From the NCBI GenBank assembly GCA_949987705.1, contig OX465283.1, forward strand, positions 132,396,101 through 132,460,100: a DNA stretch of 64,000 bases, in the 5' to 3' direction. This document shows, piece by piece, positions 35,380-46,460 of this stretch. The notes under the pieces are model-generated. The model ran no database searches, was not told the origin of the DNA, and saw nothing but the letters and a program-made list of their open reading frames with translations. Each line of letters opens with the position of its first letter. Position 1 is the stretch's first letter. This stretch comes from Thereva unica. Taxonomy: Eukaryota; Arthropoda; Insecta; Diptera; Therevidae. The position numbers were made by a program, and so were the translations under genes.

Positions 35380-36552
35380 CTTGTAGAACAATCTACTATT
35401 TCGGAAGTGAATGAAAAATAAGCATAATAGAAGTTATAAGTGTTTGCAATAATTATTATATTAACTTATAGTATGAAAAAGTGACAGTTGATTGAAATGC
35501 AGACTCCAATTCCAAAACTGCTTAACCTTCCATTTTAAAAAATCAGTAAAGCGGTTAAACAAAGTCGTCTAACCAATCTGGTCAACTTTTTTCAGTTTTA
35601 CAGCTTGGTGGACGTACATTTAGCAAGTTTGGCCATGAAATGGGTAACAGATTCATTAAAGCAGTCTGTTCAGAGACCAAACCGCCACTACCTCACTGGT
35701 TTTTCAAAATGGAAAATGTTTTGGAATTGGAGTATTCAATAAATAAAAAATTGTAAATTATCAAAATACCTGAGTGATCAACACGTTCCAATTTTTCCAT
35801 TTCTGTAACGTTCTCACTTTGAACATTTTTATTTATGACGGCGAAAAAATCAGATAAGACTTTCGGTTTTTTGTTTTGAGAGTTATTTTTTTCATTTGTA
35901 GGCTTTTCTGATTTCCTTTTTGTTGACATTTAATCACTTCACTTTTTACAACTATAAAAATTAATTCACTCACGCAACACAATAATTATATTACGATATT
36001 ATATCGCACAAACTACAATAATAAGCAGATAGGATATATGCTTGCCTCCGTCAACACGAACGAGCTTACATGCTTAATCTTGTTGCACGTATCGTAAGCT
36101 TCACAAGGGTTTTCGTACAGTCTTGTCAACAATGCCAACTGTGCCGCCTACTTTAACGTATTTTGCGGCCTACTTATTCGTATTTCAAATTTGTATTCTT
36201 GAATCTCTTCATTACTTGATAAGTAATTGTATTTATTGTGCCAATTTATGAAGTGATTGTAATGTAAGCTTACAATACAATAAAACTTAATATATTTTTA
36301 ATTTATTTATTTACTTTGATTTTGGCGCATTGAGTTATATGAGTATACGAGAATTACTAGCTTATGTCAAGATTTCCTTACCCTCATACGGTTGATTCTG
36401 TATTTTTTGTTTTTTGTTTTGAGTACTGGGTTATGTGGGTTTGTTGCGTTTGGCGTTTAGAGTATTCCGGGTTATGTGGGTTTGGTTGGCTTGGGGGGGG
36501 GCGATCGCCCCTACCGCCCCCCCCCCCCCTTGGATCCGCCACTGCGATCAAG

Positions 36553-37114
36553 AGGGCTTCGATAAGTGTCGTTTATAATTGCGCTTCATTTTTGAAGTAA
36601 AACTTCTTTAGGCGCTCCTTAGTCTAAAAAAATTAGATGGGGGTGAATTGTTATCACGCTCTCACAGATTGAAAAATCGGGTCCTCTGTGAAATAGGAAG
36701 GACGGGGCACAAGAGGCGAAGAAATTCGACTGTGTTTGTGCAACAGTTCACATAAACTTACTGCATAGATTTTCTGCCATACGTTTGCTATGTTGCCGCA
36801 TAGATTTTACTTTATCTCATTATACGATTAAAAATCAGAGGTGAATTATTTCAGATTTTTCTTGTGGCTGAATGCTTAGAATACCAAAAGGGGTGGTCAA
36901 TTAAATACGTGAGGTGGTTTTTTTTTAATTTGACCTTTGGTTAAATGTACTGGACCCCCCCCCCCTCCCCATTTTCCCTATAATTTTAGGAATTTTAATT
37001 TTACAATTTTTTTAACTTACAATAAATCGACGAATCGTTTGTGTAAAAATATTCAACTGTTATGAAAATCGTTCCCTATAAATTGTTTGGGTCCCTGATT
37101 ACGAAAATTGAGGC
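36553..37114. other. Spacer between two hAT elements
   Basis: No gene. Contains a C run at about 36953-36964. Unassigned. Confidence 0.4.
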
Positions 37115-38470
37115 CCCGCAGACAGAGCCGGCGCTTGGGGGTTTTGCGCCCGGTGCACTATGCCACATTGCGCCCCATATGCTGTTCATTTTTGAAGAAC
37201 AGTGGAAAAGGCACCATCTCCTCGCTGAATAGGAGAAATAGTTTTCATAGTTTGCACAAAATTTAAGATTGAACCATAATAATGTGTATAACATAAAAAA
37301 AATATTATATACATAGGTAGGAAGGTACACATAGGTCAACATCCAACCAACAAAAATCTGCTGAAAATGTCGTTTGCGGAGAAGAGAGTAAGCGAAACGA
37401 TAGGGCGGCAGATTTTTTGAGCCTCTGACTGCCGGAATTTTTGAATCAACTTTTTGACAGCTGTGTAGTTGTTGTGGTTTTGCTAGGAAAAAAAGAAAAG
37501 CGATGGCAGAAGGGAGAATTAATATCTAAAAGCAACAACAACAAGCTAAAGCATTCTAACGTATAGTTTGTTGGAAAAGTTGGCTCTTGTGAAATCACGT
37601 GCGATTCTTCATCGAATTTCAGAAGGGAATGGACGATAACAGCCAATTTTTATGGGTTTCACCTACCGAACTGCGCAAATTCGAGCAAATTGATGTACTG
37701 AGCTTCAATTTTTCCCTGAGTTTCTATACAGTTTCACATATTGAATTCAGACAAAAATAAAGCCTGAGTTCACCCAACAGAACATGAAATTGAGATTGAA
37801 AGTAAAAGCCTGCTAAAAAGAGAGTATTCAACTTTAACAATGAAATATCATTCCAGTGAGTTTTTGTATTTCAAACATCTGACGAAAAAGCAACTACAGT
37901 TTCAAGCATGAACTGAACATGCAAGCCAGTGAAGCTACTTATACAAATGGAATTGAACTTTATTGAACTGAGGCCGGTGAAAAAAGGGCAATTAAAGGCA
38001 AGGTGTCGCCACGAGGATTTTTTCTCTTCTCATTTCGTTTATTTACGTCTTTTAACAATTCTTGAAACAAAATTTAAAAGTGCAGCAACAGAAAATTTTA
38101 TATCAATCAATTTATATCAATCTTGATGTTAACCAATAAACAATTCAGAGCCATCGGAAAAAAATTCCTTTGTGTGAGTGAATATGGTATTTTTTACAGA
38201 ATTTTCAAAAAGTGCTCCAAATAAATGAGAGATATTTACATATCTCACTTGGAAACTTCTTGCACGAGGAAAAGTGAAATTTCCCCGTTTTATATTGCAT
38301 GAGAAAGTACAGGGACATAAATTGGACAAACTTGTTTAATTTCTTGAACCCGTGAAAATTCTTTTCAATTTTTTTGTGTGCAAAGTTTTAATTTTTTTGC
38401 GCCCCTAACAAACTGCGCCCGGCGCAAGTGCACCATTCGCACCTATGAAAGCGCCGCCCCTGCCCGCAGA
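37115..38470. mobile_element. Non-autonomous hAT, 1.34 kb
   Basis: The element 37123-38462 begins CAGAGCCGGCGCTTGGGG and ends, on the reverse strand, CAGGGGCGGCGCTTTC; GCGCCCGGTGCAC and GCGCCGGGCGCAG lie just inside. CCCGCAGA flanks both ends (37115-37122, 38463-38470). No transposase motif. A MITE of family M2 sits inside at about 37653-37989. Confidence 0.9.
37653..37989. mobile_element. MITE family M2, copy 1 (inside a hAT)
   Basis: Same sequence, with scattered changes, as the MITE at 44418-44752: GAACTGCGCAAATTCGAGCA, AACATGAAATTGAGATTGAA, ATCATTCCAGTGAG and TTGAACTGAGGCCGGTGAA appear in the same order. The ends are more decayed than in copy 2. Confidence 0.75.
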
Positions 38471-38496
38471 CCTGAAATATGGGTGCCAGCAAAATT

Positions 38497-38868
38497 TATC
38501 CGAGTAAAAATTAAATATGGCTTTACAGCGGGCCAGCACCGACCGTGATTGAAACATAGTCCTCGGCCAGGTCGTTTTTAGGACTGTACGGCCGAACACC
38601 ATACACCCACATACCGACAGGTATACTTTTGTAACAACGCCATCAAACAGAATAATTTTTAATATACATCTATATAGACACATTTTCACACACCCTAATG
38701 CAATTGTCTTAAATGCCCGTCTGTACAGCTCAATACTTGGCCATTTAAATCTTTTGGTTAAGTTTGGCCGTCTCATTACCAATAGTTTACACACTACGGC
38801 CATTATATGCCTCTAAAAAAGGCCGGTGTTCGCCCGTTGTAAGACAATTTTTTATTTTTGCTCGGATA
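38497..38868. mobile_element. MITE family M1, copy b
   Basis: The element 38499-38866 (368 bp) is flanked by TA (38497-38498, 38867-38868). Ends: TCCGAGTAAAAATTAAATAT, and TCCGAGCAAAAATAAAAAAT on the reverse strand, followed by an ACAACGGGCGAACACC-type block (left GCGGGCCAGCACC). Internal blocks CATAGTCCTCGGCC and CGGCCATTTAAATC-like match copy c. It begins 29 bp after the hAT at 37123-38462. Confidence 0.85.
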
Positions 38869-38906
38869 TAATCAAAAACAATCCAATGAAACACACTTTT
38901 TTTCAA

Positions 38907-39214
38907 TGGCCTCGGTTCCCAGATCCGGCGGCGCGGAAATGAGTACGGATTTGAGACTTTGCGATTCTCAAATCCGCAACCGCGGATTTCTCTTGAACAT
39001 TTTCCGCGCTTTAAAAGTGTGATCCGCAACAAATTTTTTGCGGATTTGAAACCACAAATGCGCCTAAGATAAATCCGACACCAGGTATTTCATTATCGTG
39101 TGAGTCTTCACTCCGAATTTTTGATTTAATTGAATCCGCGACTGCGGATTTGAGAATCGCAAAGTGTCAAATCCGCACTCACTTCCGCGCCGTCGGATCT
39201 GGAAATCGAGGCCA
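38907..39214. mobile_element. MITE with about 80-bp terminal repeats
   Basis: Ends are inverted over about 80 bp with few mismatches: TGGCCTCGGTTCCCAGATCC on the left; TTTGCGATTCTCAAATCCGC in both arms. CGCGGATT/AATCCGC motifs recur inside. No ORF. The target duplication is not clear. Confidence 0.85.
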
Positions 39215-39764
39215 ATATTTATTTACGTAGGTGTTCGATTTACAACAAATCAAGCCAAATTTTATGATAAGGGATATATTAATAAGCAAAGCCAAAAATT
39301 GTGATCCCATACAGAGAATACATACATTTTGTTTCGATTTTCTCTTTGCACACACTGCTCATATAATATTCTCTCTGCACTCATATATCCCCACACTCTA
39401 TTAAACAGTTGTTACTTTCTTCAGCTTTTTTACGCTGTTAAGTGCCGATATTTTCTAATAATGAAATTTTTTTCAAGTTATAATTATTTATTATAATTGT
39501 TGATTATAATTGCGCCAACCAAAACAGTGTGCTTTCCGATTTTTCTTTTGGTATTATTATAATTGCGGCGAGTATTATAATTATAAAAATTTGTCGAATT
39601 ATAAAAATTTGTAAAATATGTTTTTCCAATTTTATGCTTCAAATTCGATTGAATGTTTATTATCAGCCGAAAATAAATTATCCCTAGATAAAAGTTAAAT
39701 TGGAAAAATGGTTGAATTTTTTGCATTTGTTTTTGCTCCCTTTAAAACTGGCTCCCTAAAAATT
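39215..39764. other. No gene; AT-rich palindromic patch
   Basis: 39480-39610 is dense in ATTATAAT and TTATAATTATAA repeats that can fold. Otherwise unassigned. Confidence 0.4.
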
Positions 39765-39956
39765 GTATAGAACGAAGAAAACGAGCAATTAGCTAGGTAA
39801 TCATAAAGGGTGCCAATAGCATACTCAGTAGACCTACTTTCGTTCGTTTGCGTAGGTGAAGCAGCATTGGACGTGGTTAGTGGTCAGTGTGAAGACTGCT
39901 TGGTAAAACAGCATTCGCGGCCTATACCGATGAGGATGAATTTATAAATCTTCATG
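39765..39956 (+). repeat. 5S rRNA-derived SINE, copy 2
   Basis: After a shared upstream leader (GCAATTAGCTAGGTAATCAT), GCCAATAGCATACTCAGTAG, TTTCGTTCG, GTGAAGCAGCATTGGACGTG, GTTAGTGGTCAGTG and GACTGCTTGGTAAAACAGC align in order with 5S rRNA from its 5' GCCAACGACCATACC to the GACCGCTTGGGAACACCGC end. The A-box-type AAGCAGC is intact; the C-box is altered. The leader is also present at 40318 and, more diverged, at 12455, which marks a dispersed family. Confidence 0.8.
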
Positions 39957-40267
39957 CCTGTAGGGGGAGCGAAGCGTGCATACTTCTAGCAAGCGATTTT
40001 TTTTAGATTTTCGTGCTCGTGGCGGTAGCATGCATACCTGAGACGACAGCGTGCATTTCCGTGTGGCATGCGCATTTGTTCGCTATAAGTGCTAGGTGGA
40101 GCGCGTTCATGCTTTTAAGAAAATTAACCCAATAAATTACTTTTACTCGGGTTTAATAAACCAGGATTATCAATACTTTCGCTTCGTTTTTAAAGTATAC
40201 TTGCGAGCTTGCGATTCCCAAGTAAAAATAAAACTCGCCCGCACCTAGCATGCACACCCCCTACAGG
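39957..40267. mobile_element. Inverted-repeat element, CCTGTAGGGGG ends
   Basis: CCTGTAGGGGG (39957) and CCCCCTACAGG (ends 40267) bracket 311 bp with GCGTGCA/TGCAT motifs near both ends. A further partly inverted match (AAGCGATTT with GTGCTCGTGGCGG on the left, and 40268-40310 on the right) suggests a second, overlapping foldback. It sits between two 5S-derived SINE copies. Confidence 0.55.
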
Positions 40268-40317
40268 AATGCACGCTCCTGCCACAAGCGTGCATGAAAT
40301 CGCTTATATGGCTTTAA

Positions 40318-40400
40318 AAAATTGAGCAGGACCAAGAAAAGGGGCAACTAGTTTGGTGACCATAAAGGGTGCTAATAGCTTACTCAGTAGAACGTTTCTC
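40318..40400 (+). repeat. 5S rRNA-derived SINE, copy 3 (5' half)
   Basis: GGGCAACTAGTTTGGTGACC, ATAAAGGGTGCTAATAGC and TTACTCAGTAGAACG match the leader and first quarter of copy 2, then TTTCTCGTTATTTAT loses the 5S match. It is truncated before the A box. Confidence 0.7.
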
Positions 40401-40852
40401 GTTATTTATTTTATAAACTAACTATTATTATTATTATAAACTAGTTAACTATTTTATAAAGAGCGATGCATGATGTATTAGCACCTGGTAATAAGTTTGA
40501 ATTTGTTAATAATTGTTTTTGATTTTTACAGTCGTATAAGTAAATCTGTAATTGTTAACGTAATACTTGGTTTTAGAAATATAATAAAATAAAATACATA
40601 TTTTTGAGAAATGAATGTTACAATTTCTTTGTCATAATTCTCAGATCAAATATGCAAAAATTCCTATTTGGTTTTTTAATTATTTGGTAAAAATTTAATA
40701 AAAAAGTTCGATTTGATGACGACTACTATAAATTGTTTGATTTATCTGTTTTGAGAAGTGTAGGATGCACGAGGCTAATAACTGCACCCGGAAAAAGAAC
40801 TATTATGGAACATTTGTATCGTTTAATGTAGGGAGTGCTGTGACTCCGAATT
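40401..40852. other. No gene seen
   Basis: AT-rich, with TTATTATTATTA runs near 40420. Unassigned. Confidence 0.4.
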
Positions 40853-41003
40853 TACAGTATTGGAGGTTGATTTACTTTGAAGTCGCATTTTGTCATATCT
40901 TTCGCTGTGGGGTGGAGCGGCTCCGGAAGTGCACTATAATTGCAATTACAGTGCACTTCTGGAGTTGCTTTGGTTTTGTAGCGGGTCAACCTCTAGTGTT
41001 CTG
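40853..41003. mobile_element. Short palindromic element
   Basis: The core 40920-40963 is a near-perfect palindrome with no spacer: CTCCGGAAGTGCACTATAAT, then TGCA, then its complement with two mismatches. Outer ends CAGTATTGGAGGTTGA and, on the reverse strand, CAGAACACTAGAGGTTGA extend the symmetry to about 149 bp. TA precedes the left end. No ORF. Confidence 0.65.
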
Positions 41004-41141
41004 ACGGTTGGAGTTACACCGCTTTTGCAGTGAACGACCCATTTCTGTTGAGAGGACAGGGCCGGATCTCGGTTGTAGAGCCTTTAAAGAAGTAGAAGAA
41101 GGATGCTTTTATGTACAAAGAAAACCCAAAAAATTGTCGTT

Positions 41142-41859
41142 TTAAGGGGTTACATGGGTCAAAAAATCGATTTTTTTTTATTGTCTTATTAATATCTAAA
41201 ACATCTCGAGAATATTATCCTAAAATTTCAAGTCGATCCGAATAAAAGTTTCGGAGATACAGCCTTGGGAAGTTGCGCGCTCAAGGCTCAGCCCACTGCT
41301 ACTCAAAACTTTAAACGCGTTTTTCTCGAAACTGTGTTTTCAAAGTCGGTTGTCAAAAGTTCTCGAAAACTACTCAACCGATCGTGATGAAATTTTACAC
41401 AGGTCTTCGAGATACAATTCACGAGGACTTGAACGAAGGATTTTTTTTTTCAATCACAACTATTTAAAAAAAAAGAAATGTTGAAAAAATTTTACCAAAA
41501 TTTGCATTTTTTTGTAAAAAGGTCTGCCTAAAATCCAATTTTCACTTTTTTTGTTTTTCCTTCGTTCAGATTCTAGTTTATGGTCTTAACTAAAACAGGA
41601 TTTTTTTTTTCAATTCTGATGATCCTGTCATGAGTTGTACTGTCAACGCGAACGCACATTTTTTCCGAGGGGTCACCGGAAATGACGTCACAATAGCGGA
41701 GTTTTGAATATTTTGTTTTGAAAATTTCAGAAAATCTTTTTCAAACATATATTTTTAAGACAGTAAAAAGTTTGAATAAAATATGTCCTTTTTTATATAA
41801 GAAAAAAATTGTTGAAAATAGACCTTTTTTCCCCCGAGTAAACCTATGTAACCCCTTAA
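41142..41859. mobile_element. TTAA-flanked non-autonomous element, copy B
   Basis: The element 41146-41855 is flanked by TTAA (41142-41145, 41856-41859) with ends GGGGTTACATGGGT and GGGGTTACATAGGT. It shares internal blocks with copy A (4013-4752) in the same order: AAAAAATCGATTTTTTTT, TTATTGTCTTATT, TTTCAAGTCGA, AACTTTAAACGC and TTTTTCTCGAAACT. The ends and right halves differ, so these are related subfamilies. No transposase. Confidence 0.8.
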
Positions 41860-44415
41860 ATAAGACCCTTTGGCACTGTTTGTCGTGCCAGCTGCATACT
41901 AGCTGCGGACGAGTTTCATTTTTACTCAGGGATGTATGGCAGAAAAGAAACAAATGATTTTGGTAGTAGTTATTTATGTATCGTCGCAAAAGTCTTTACC
42001 TGGAATAATGGAATTAATATCATAAATACATGACATTTTCCACTTCTGAGGGTTTAATTTTACTAAGTCGAAACTTCAACAAAATCCCCATGATTTTGAG
42101 TAGCGATTTCAACATTAATTCTACATCATAGACGCGCGACTGATCTTCGTGGACGATGGGGAAAGTGTGGATGATGAGAGGTACCACCACACTTCTCCCT
42201 TCATCCACAAAGCTCGTGAGGAACGTTCCTGGGAGCGAGGCGTCTAAACAGACGAAAGTAACCTCACTTGATGCAGTTTTTACGCAATTTTTAGATAAAA
42301 GTTTCAAATTTTTCCTTAAAGAATCAGAATCCGTGAAAAAATGGGGCTTGCCATTTGAAATTGAGTTTTGCGTGCAAACGATTCCACCCTCTAAGTGGAG
42401 CAACTTTTACTCGAAACTACTTTCACTAAAACCTACTCTTCTGCCTGGCTGCGTTGCGAACCAGCAATCTCCAATGTTCGGTGTATTTTATTATAGTTCG
42501 ACGGTCTAGGGTCCGCAGACTGGTGGATGCTCAAATAATCGATTCGGGACCGATAAATTCAATACCAGATCTCTGTCTGATCAAGGATGGGCACATTTTC
42601 ATTGCTTTGAAGCCCTGATGGCACGGGACCCACATAACGGTGGCCCGATTAATCGTACTTAGCGAATCAATCCGAATCGTATTTAGACTCTGTCCGATTT
42701 GGTTTTATCCGTCTGATTGTTGCTTGGCTGTTAGATATAAGATCCACTTGTTGACAGAGCCCCTTCTTAAGTTTTCATAGGGACATGACAACAAAGTACA
42801 CATTTATTTGAAAGACAGTTAGTAATCATGCGTCTTTTACCTCAAATATCACCACCTACGCCTGTCTTTGGCTTGTAGCCATCCCTGCGCCATATGAGTC
42901 CACGCTGTGGTATCCTAGGAAAAGTTTAGAAATGCTTAGAAAACTTAACTTAGATTAGAAATGCTTAAAATATTAAGAGCAGTATTTGTGTAAATTTAAA
43001 TTTAATTTTGATAGTACTATTAATTCGTTAATTCCTAACACAGAGCGATATAGTAAACGTGTGATAGATAAAAAAAGCAGCTCTAAACGCATTCTTCAAA
43101 TGATCTTCATAAATTTTCCTAGATCTAAAATAAAATAAAAATGTCCAATCAACTTGGATAATACCCAGCAAATGACGGACTAATTTGGATTTTATGTGAC
43201 AATCCACAGTATACGATCTCATTATGCCCCTTAACGAATTTTCAAAATTTGCTAAGTTCGTGGGCCCACGATCGTATTTTTGTGGATGATCGGAAAATGG
43301 CTAATTTAGACGCAATCTCTAAAAAAATGTTTATTGCTCTGAAAATCAACATTTCTAGACAAACACGAAGGCAGCCATAAAAGTTGTTATATTGGACCAG
43401 ATCACAGTGCTAGGTGTCATGTTGCATTAATTGGCGGCAATGTTGTAACATGTTCAAGAGACCTGAAGCTGCGGAGCGTTTATTATGACAGGAACAAGGG
43501 AAAGCCGGCCTCCGATTCACCTTATGTAGGCGCTCCTTCCATATTGGATCCCCTAACCTCGCTAGGTGGCTCACAAGTGTGGGCGAGTCTCTTGAGAACT
43601 TATCTTTCAGTGGTTAATGGATTTTGACACCTTGCGATTGCCGCGGGGCGTGTGTGGTTGGATAGTACATCGATATTTTTGCTTAACTTTTAAGAATTAT
43701 TTTAAGATCAGTAACTATCGAACGTAATGCTCTTGGTTACTAGGTTAATGGAGTGTTAGAATCACTTGAATTTCAAGATGGAAGTTATAAGAAGTGTTAC
43801 AAACAAAACAAAAAAAAATGCTTGAAAATTCATAGCCACTTGGGTAGAAAGTAATTTGTAAGACTTGAAGTAATTGAGTGGAAATTTCAATTTTGTCGGT
43901 TCTAATTTTACAAAGTGTACATCAACCCACAATGGTATGACTAGTAAATAGTTCCACCTACATGAAAGTAATTATATGAATGGATATTCATGGTAAGAGT
44001 TAAAGCTTGAATGGGTGAAGGTTAATAATTACTTGCACGTAAAAGAAGGTGAATGTAATTATTGTGAACAAAAATGGTTGGCTGGAAGATCTTTGTTTTT
44101 GCGAAAGCCAAACACTTTCACATTACATGATTACGAAAATCTTAAAAGTAAGAATTTCGAAACAAGCTTTGCATTTAGTCAATATTATTTCAGAAATTAC
44201 AACTTTTTGTTTGTTGGCATAAATAATACATGACATTAATTAATTACTAAGAAAAAGAATTTAGTAGTAAGTCTTGAATATTGAAACTATTATATAAGCG
44301 TGATAGGAATAAAAATATAAATAAACAAATCTTTGTTGTCAGTAAGTTTTCACCTTTCCTGGTATATTTAAAAACTATACAATCCCGTCAACATTAAATG
44401 GTTACCTTTGCTTTA
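41860..44415. other. No recognised gene
   Basis: 2.5 kb without identifiable repeats. The longest ORF pair overlaps on opposite strands (42020-42403 minus, 127 codons; 42156-42509 plus, 117 codons). The minus frame looks somewhat protein-like (PLIIHTFPIVHEDQSRVYDV) but has no upstream Met context and no family I recognise. Confidence 0.35.
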
Positions 44416-44754
44416 TACCTCGGCTTCACTGGTTGAACTGCGCAAGTTCGAGCAAATTGGTGCACCAACTTCAATATGAGCCTCAGTTCCGATACTTTTT
44501 CACAAATCGTACTCGGGAAAAATCAAGCCCGAGGTTTCCCAACAGATCATGAAATTGAGGTTGAAAGTAAAAGCTCACTCAAAAGAGAGTAATCAACTGA
44601 ATAACGGAATGTCATTCCAGTGAGCTTGTGCATTTTTAACTTCTGGCGAAAAAGAAACAACAATTTCAAGCACGAACTGAACATGCCAGCTGGTGAAGCC
44701 ACTTATCCGGATTGAAATGAACTTTTTTGAACTGAGGCCGGTGAAGCCGGGGTA
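44416..44754. mobile_element. MITE family M2, copy 2
   Basis: The element 44418-44752 (335 bp) is flanked by TA (44416-44417, 44753-44754). Ends: CCTCGGCTTCACTGGTTGAA, and CCCCGGCTTCACCGGCCTCA on the reverse strand. The interior matches 37653-37989. No ORF. Confidence 0.8.
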
Positions 44755-45592
44755 ATAAGATGGTTGGTTAGTTGAAGTGGCGAGGCCCACATACTATGAC
44801 CTGAAATTAGCAGTGCTGTTTCGAAACCATTCATTCTCACTAGACTAGACCACTAGACTCATCACGATTTTTAAATTCATTTGGTAGTATTCAAGAACTG
44901 TCTGAATTTCGTTGAATGCTCTGTTGCTAGATCCTCAAGCTCTGCCAAATGAACTAGCCTGGTCCAGGCTAGTGGCCGATATTTGCCAAAAAGTCCACAC
45001 TATATTTCCCCCCCTTGGATCCTTGGAGCTACGGTATGATCTGTTCCATGGGATGGCCATTGTTGATACATGAACAGGGGTGTATATTAGGAGCTTATCA
45101 GTTTTGTTGTTGATTTAGGACATCCATGTTCTGTTGGCCATACTGTATATTGTAATACTTTCCATCTAGTATTGGCCAAGGACAGGAAGTGTAAGTAAAT
45201 ATGTCTTTTAATCGTATTGATAGGGAGATGTTCCTTTTCCGCTGAATAGGTATACATTTTCGAACCCTCTCTTGTTAATACGCAGCCTCTATCGTTCCCT
45301 TGTATATTTTTAATGACTGGAACCCACAGAAGAGTTCTTTACATTTCTGCTTACGCCTTCGGGCTCATCTGAGAATTTCATGACTAGTTTTGATGAGAGC
45401 AGAGTAGAGTTGAGGGCCAGGATGGCTGCTTGGCTGCTCACCGCCATATTCTTTTTGGTAGAATTGACTCCATACCATCTCCACAGTTCTTATTTTAACC
45501 GTTTGTGTAGATTGCCGTATCCATATCTGCTAAAACGTGTCCGCTTTTCCGCTCTGGTCTTACTGGAATTTTGATTTTGAATTTCTGGGAGT
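44755..45592. other. No gene seen
   Basis: Unassigned. A C run lies at 45010-45016. The ORF 45380-45574 has no recognisable motif. Confidence 0.35.
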
Positions 45593-45782
45593 CAATTCTG
45601 GTTCGGTGTAGTGAAAACGTTTAAGCACTTTGCACGTTTACATCTTTGTTTGCATTCTTACATCGTGCAAACATGGTAATAACTGTAAAAAACATTAGAC
45701 GTCTAAATATTTTTACACAGTGCAAAGTAGAGTGAACTCGTGAAAAGTTGTACGTTTTCGCAATTGATTTTTTTTTTTTCAA

Positions 45783-46460
45783 ATGGAGAAGGTATGCCGT
45801 GACAAGAGACAAAGCGAGGAACAAAAGCAGTTTCTCGTCACTTACTTAAAGGATAATTTTAACTTAGCAAACGACAGGTAGGTAAGTTTATTATTATTAT
45901 TATGAAATTCATTTTTATATGTTTTAAAATGCTATTGATGATTTTGTAAGATTTCAAAATGCGGCGAGGCCAGTGGACGAAGCTGGCAAATCAGCTAAAC
46001 ACTGTTGGTGGAGCTTTTAAAAATTCCACAAAATGGCACAAATTTTGGAACAATTTGAGGTAATATTTAATATACTCTTTTTACCCATACATAAAGAATA
46101 TATACATACCAAAGATGTCGCTAGAAAAATGAAAGAAAATGAAAATATAACTGGAATTAACAGCAAATGCCTTGGGCCTTTCACAGACCTAGCTTATAGA
46201 ATTTTAAAATCAATTGATTACAGAACGGTAGAAGGAGACTGGGCTACAGGAGATTTGGGATTCGAAGCTATAGTAAGTGAAAAATTTAAAATAATAAAAT
46301 TATAAATTACTTTATATTTTATTCTATCTTTAGGGCAAAAATCTGATAAATTGGTACCGGAGAGGAAGAACTAGAGCCGTCAAAATCACCAGAAAGAGCT
46401 TCAACGTCAACAGATCTTCATTGTACTGGAGGGAAAAGGGGGTTTATCCGGTTCTGCCCC
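45783..46460 (+). pseudogene. Myb/SANT-like (zeste-type) protein of the outer element
   Basis: Three blocks: MEKVCRDKRQSEEQKQFLVT and YLKDNFNLANDR (45783-45880); RGQWTKLANQLNTVGGAFKN then TKWHKFWNNLR (45963-46059), the tryptophan-spaced helix-turn-helix; and EYIHTKDVARKMKENENITG, AYRILKSIDYRTVEGDW (46099-46275). A serine/proline-rich tail follows (EPSKSPERASTSTD). GT..AG pairs exist between blocks, but joining them shifts the frame by one at both junctions, so I call it a pseudogene. Such proteins help bind the transposon ends and import the transposase. Confidence 0.7.

Larger units (their letters stand above)
32456..35929 (-). pseudogene. hAT transposase (TTF/DUF4371 type), nearly intact
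   Basis: Cut-and-paste transposase of the ZMYM1-like hAT group. Exon 1 is 35929-35770 (MSTKRKSEKPTNEKNN, then KVLSDFF). The intron is 35769-34839 (931 bp, CAG/GTATTT to TTTCAG) and the phase-1 junction gives an unbroken frame. Exon 2 has the TTF zinc-finger region (WLVFSDVKSGFFCIFC, KHAKSDYH), GRQNIAFRGHRDDG, the catalytic region FYSIIFDETTDIS and GITTDGCYVNTS, and the C-terminal dimerisation motif SAASGERTFSSLRRIK. Two lesions: an in-frame TAA at about 33250-33252 and a frameshift at an A8 run (about 32765-32772). Everything else is open, so inactivation is recent, or the lesions may be assembly errors. Confidence 0.9.
32131..36552. mobile_element. Complete hAT element, 4.4 kb
   Basis: The element 32139-36544 has inverted ends CAGGGGCGGATCCAG (left) and CAGTGGCGGATCCAAGG (right, reverse strand), and an 8-bp target duplication CGATCAAG at 32131-32138 and 36545-36552. 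It carries one transposase gene on the minus strand. G/C homopolymers lie just inside both ends (about 32165 and 36495-36530). A short subterminal direct repeat GGGTTATGTGGGTTTG occurs at 36430 and 36469. Two small inverted-repeat insertions lie in its intron. Confidence 0.95.

Noticed and set aside
36364..36600. 78-codon ORF ending in a poly-proline stretch
   Set aside because: The prolines come from the C run just inside the hAT right end; the ORF crosses the element border.
45380..45574. Small membrane protein
   Set aside because: Hydrophobic stretch only; no homology I recognise and no supporting signals.
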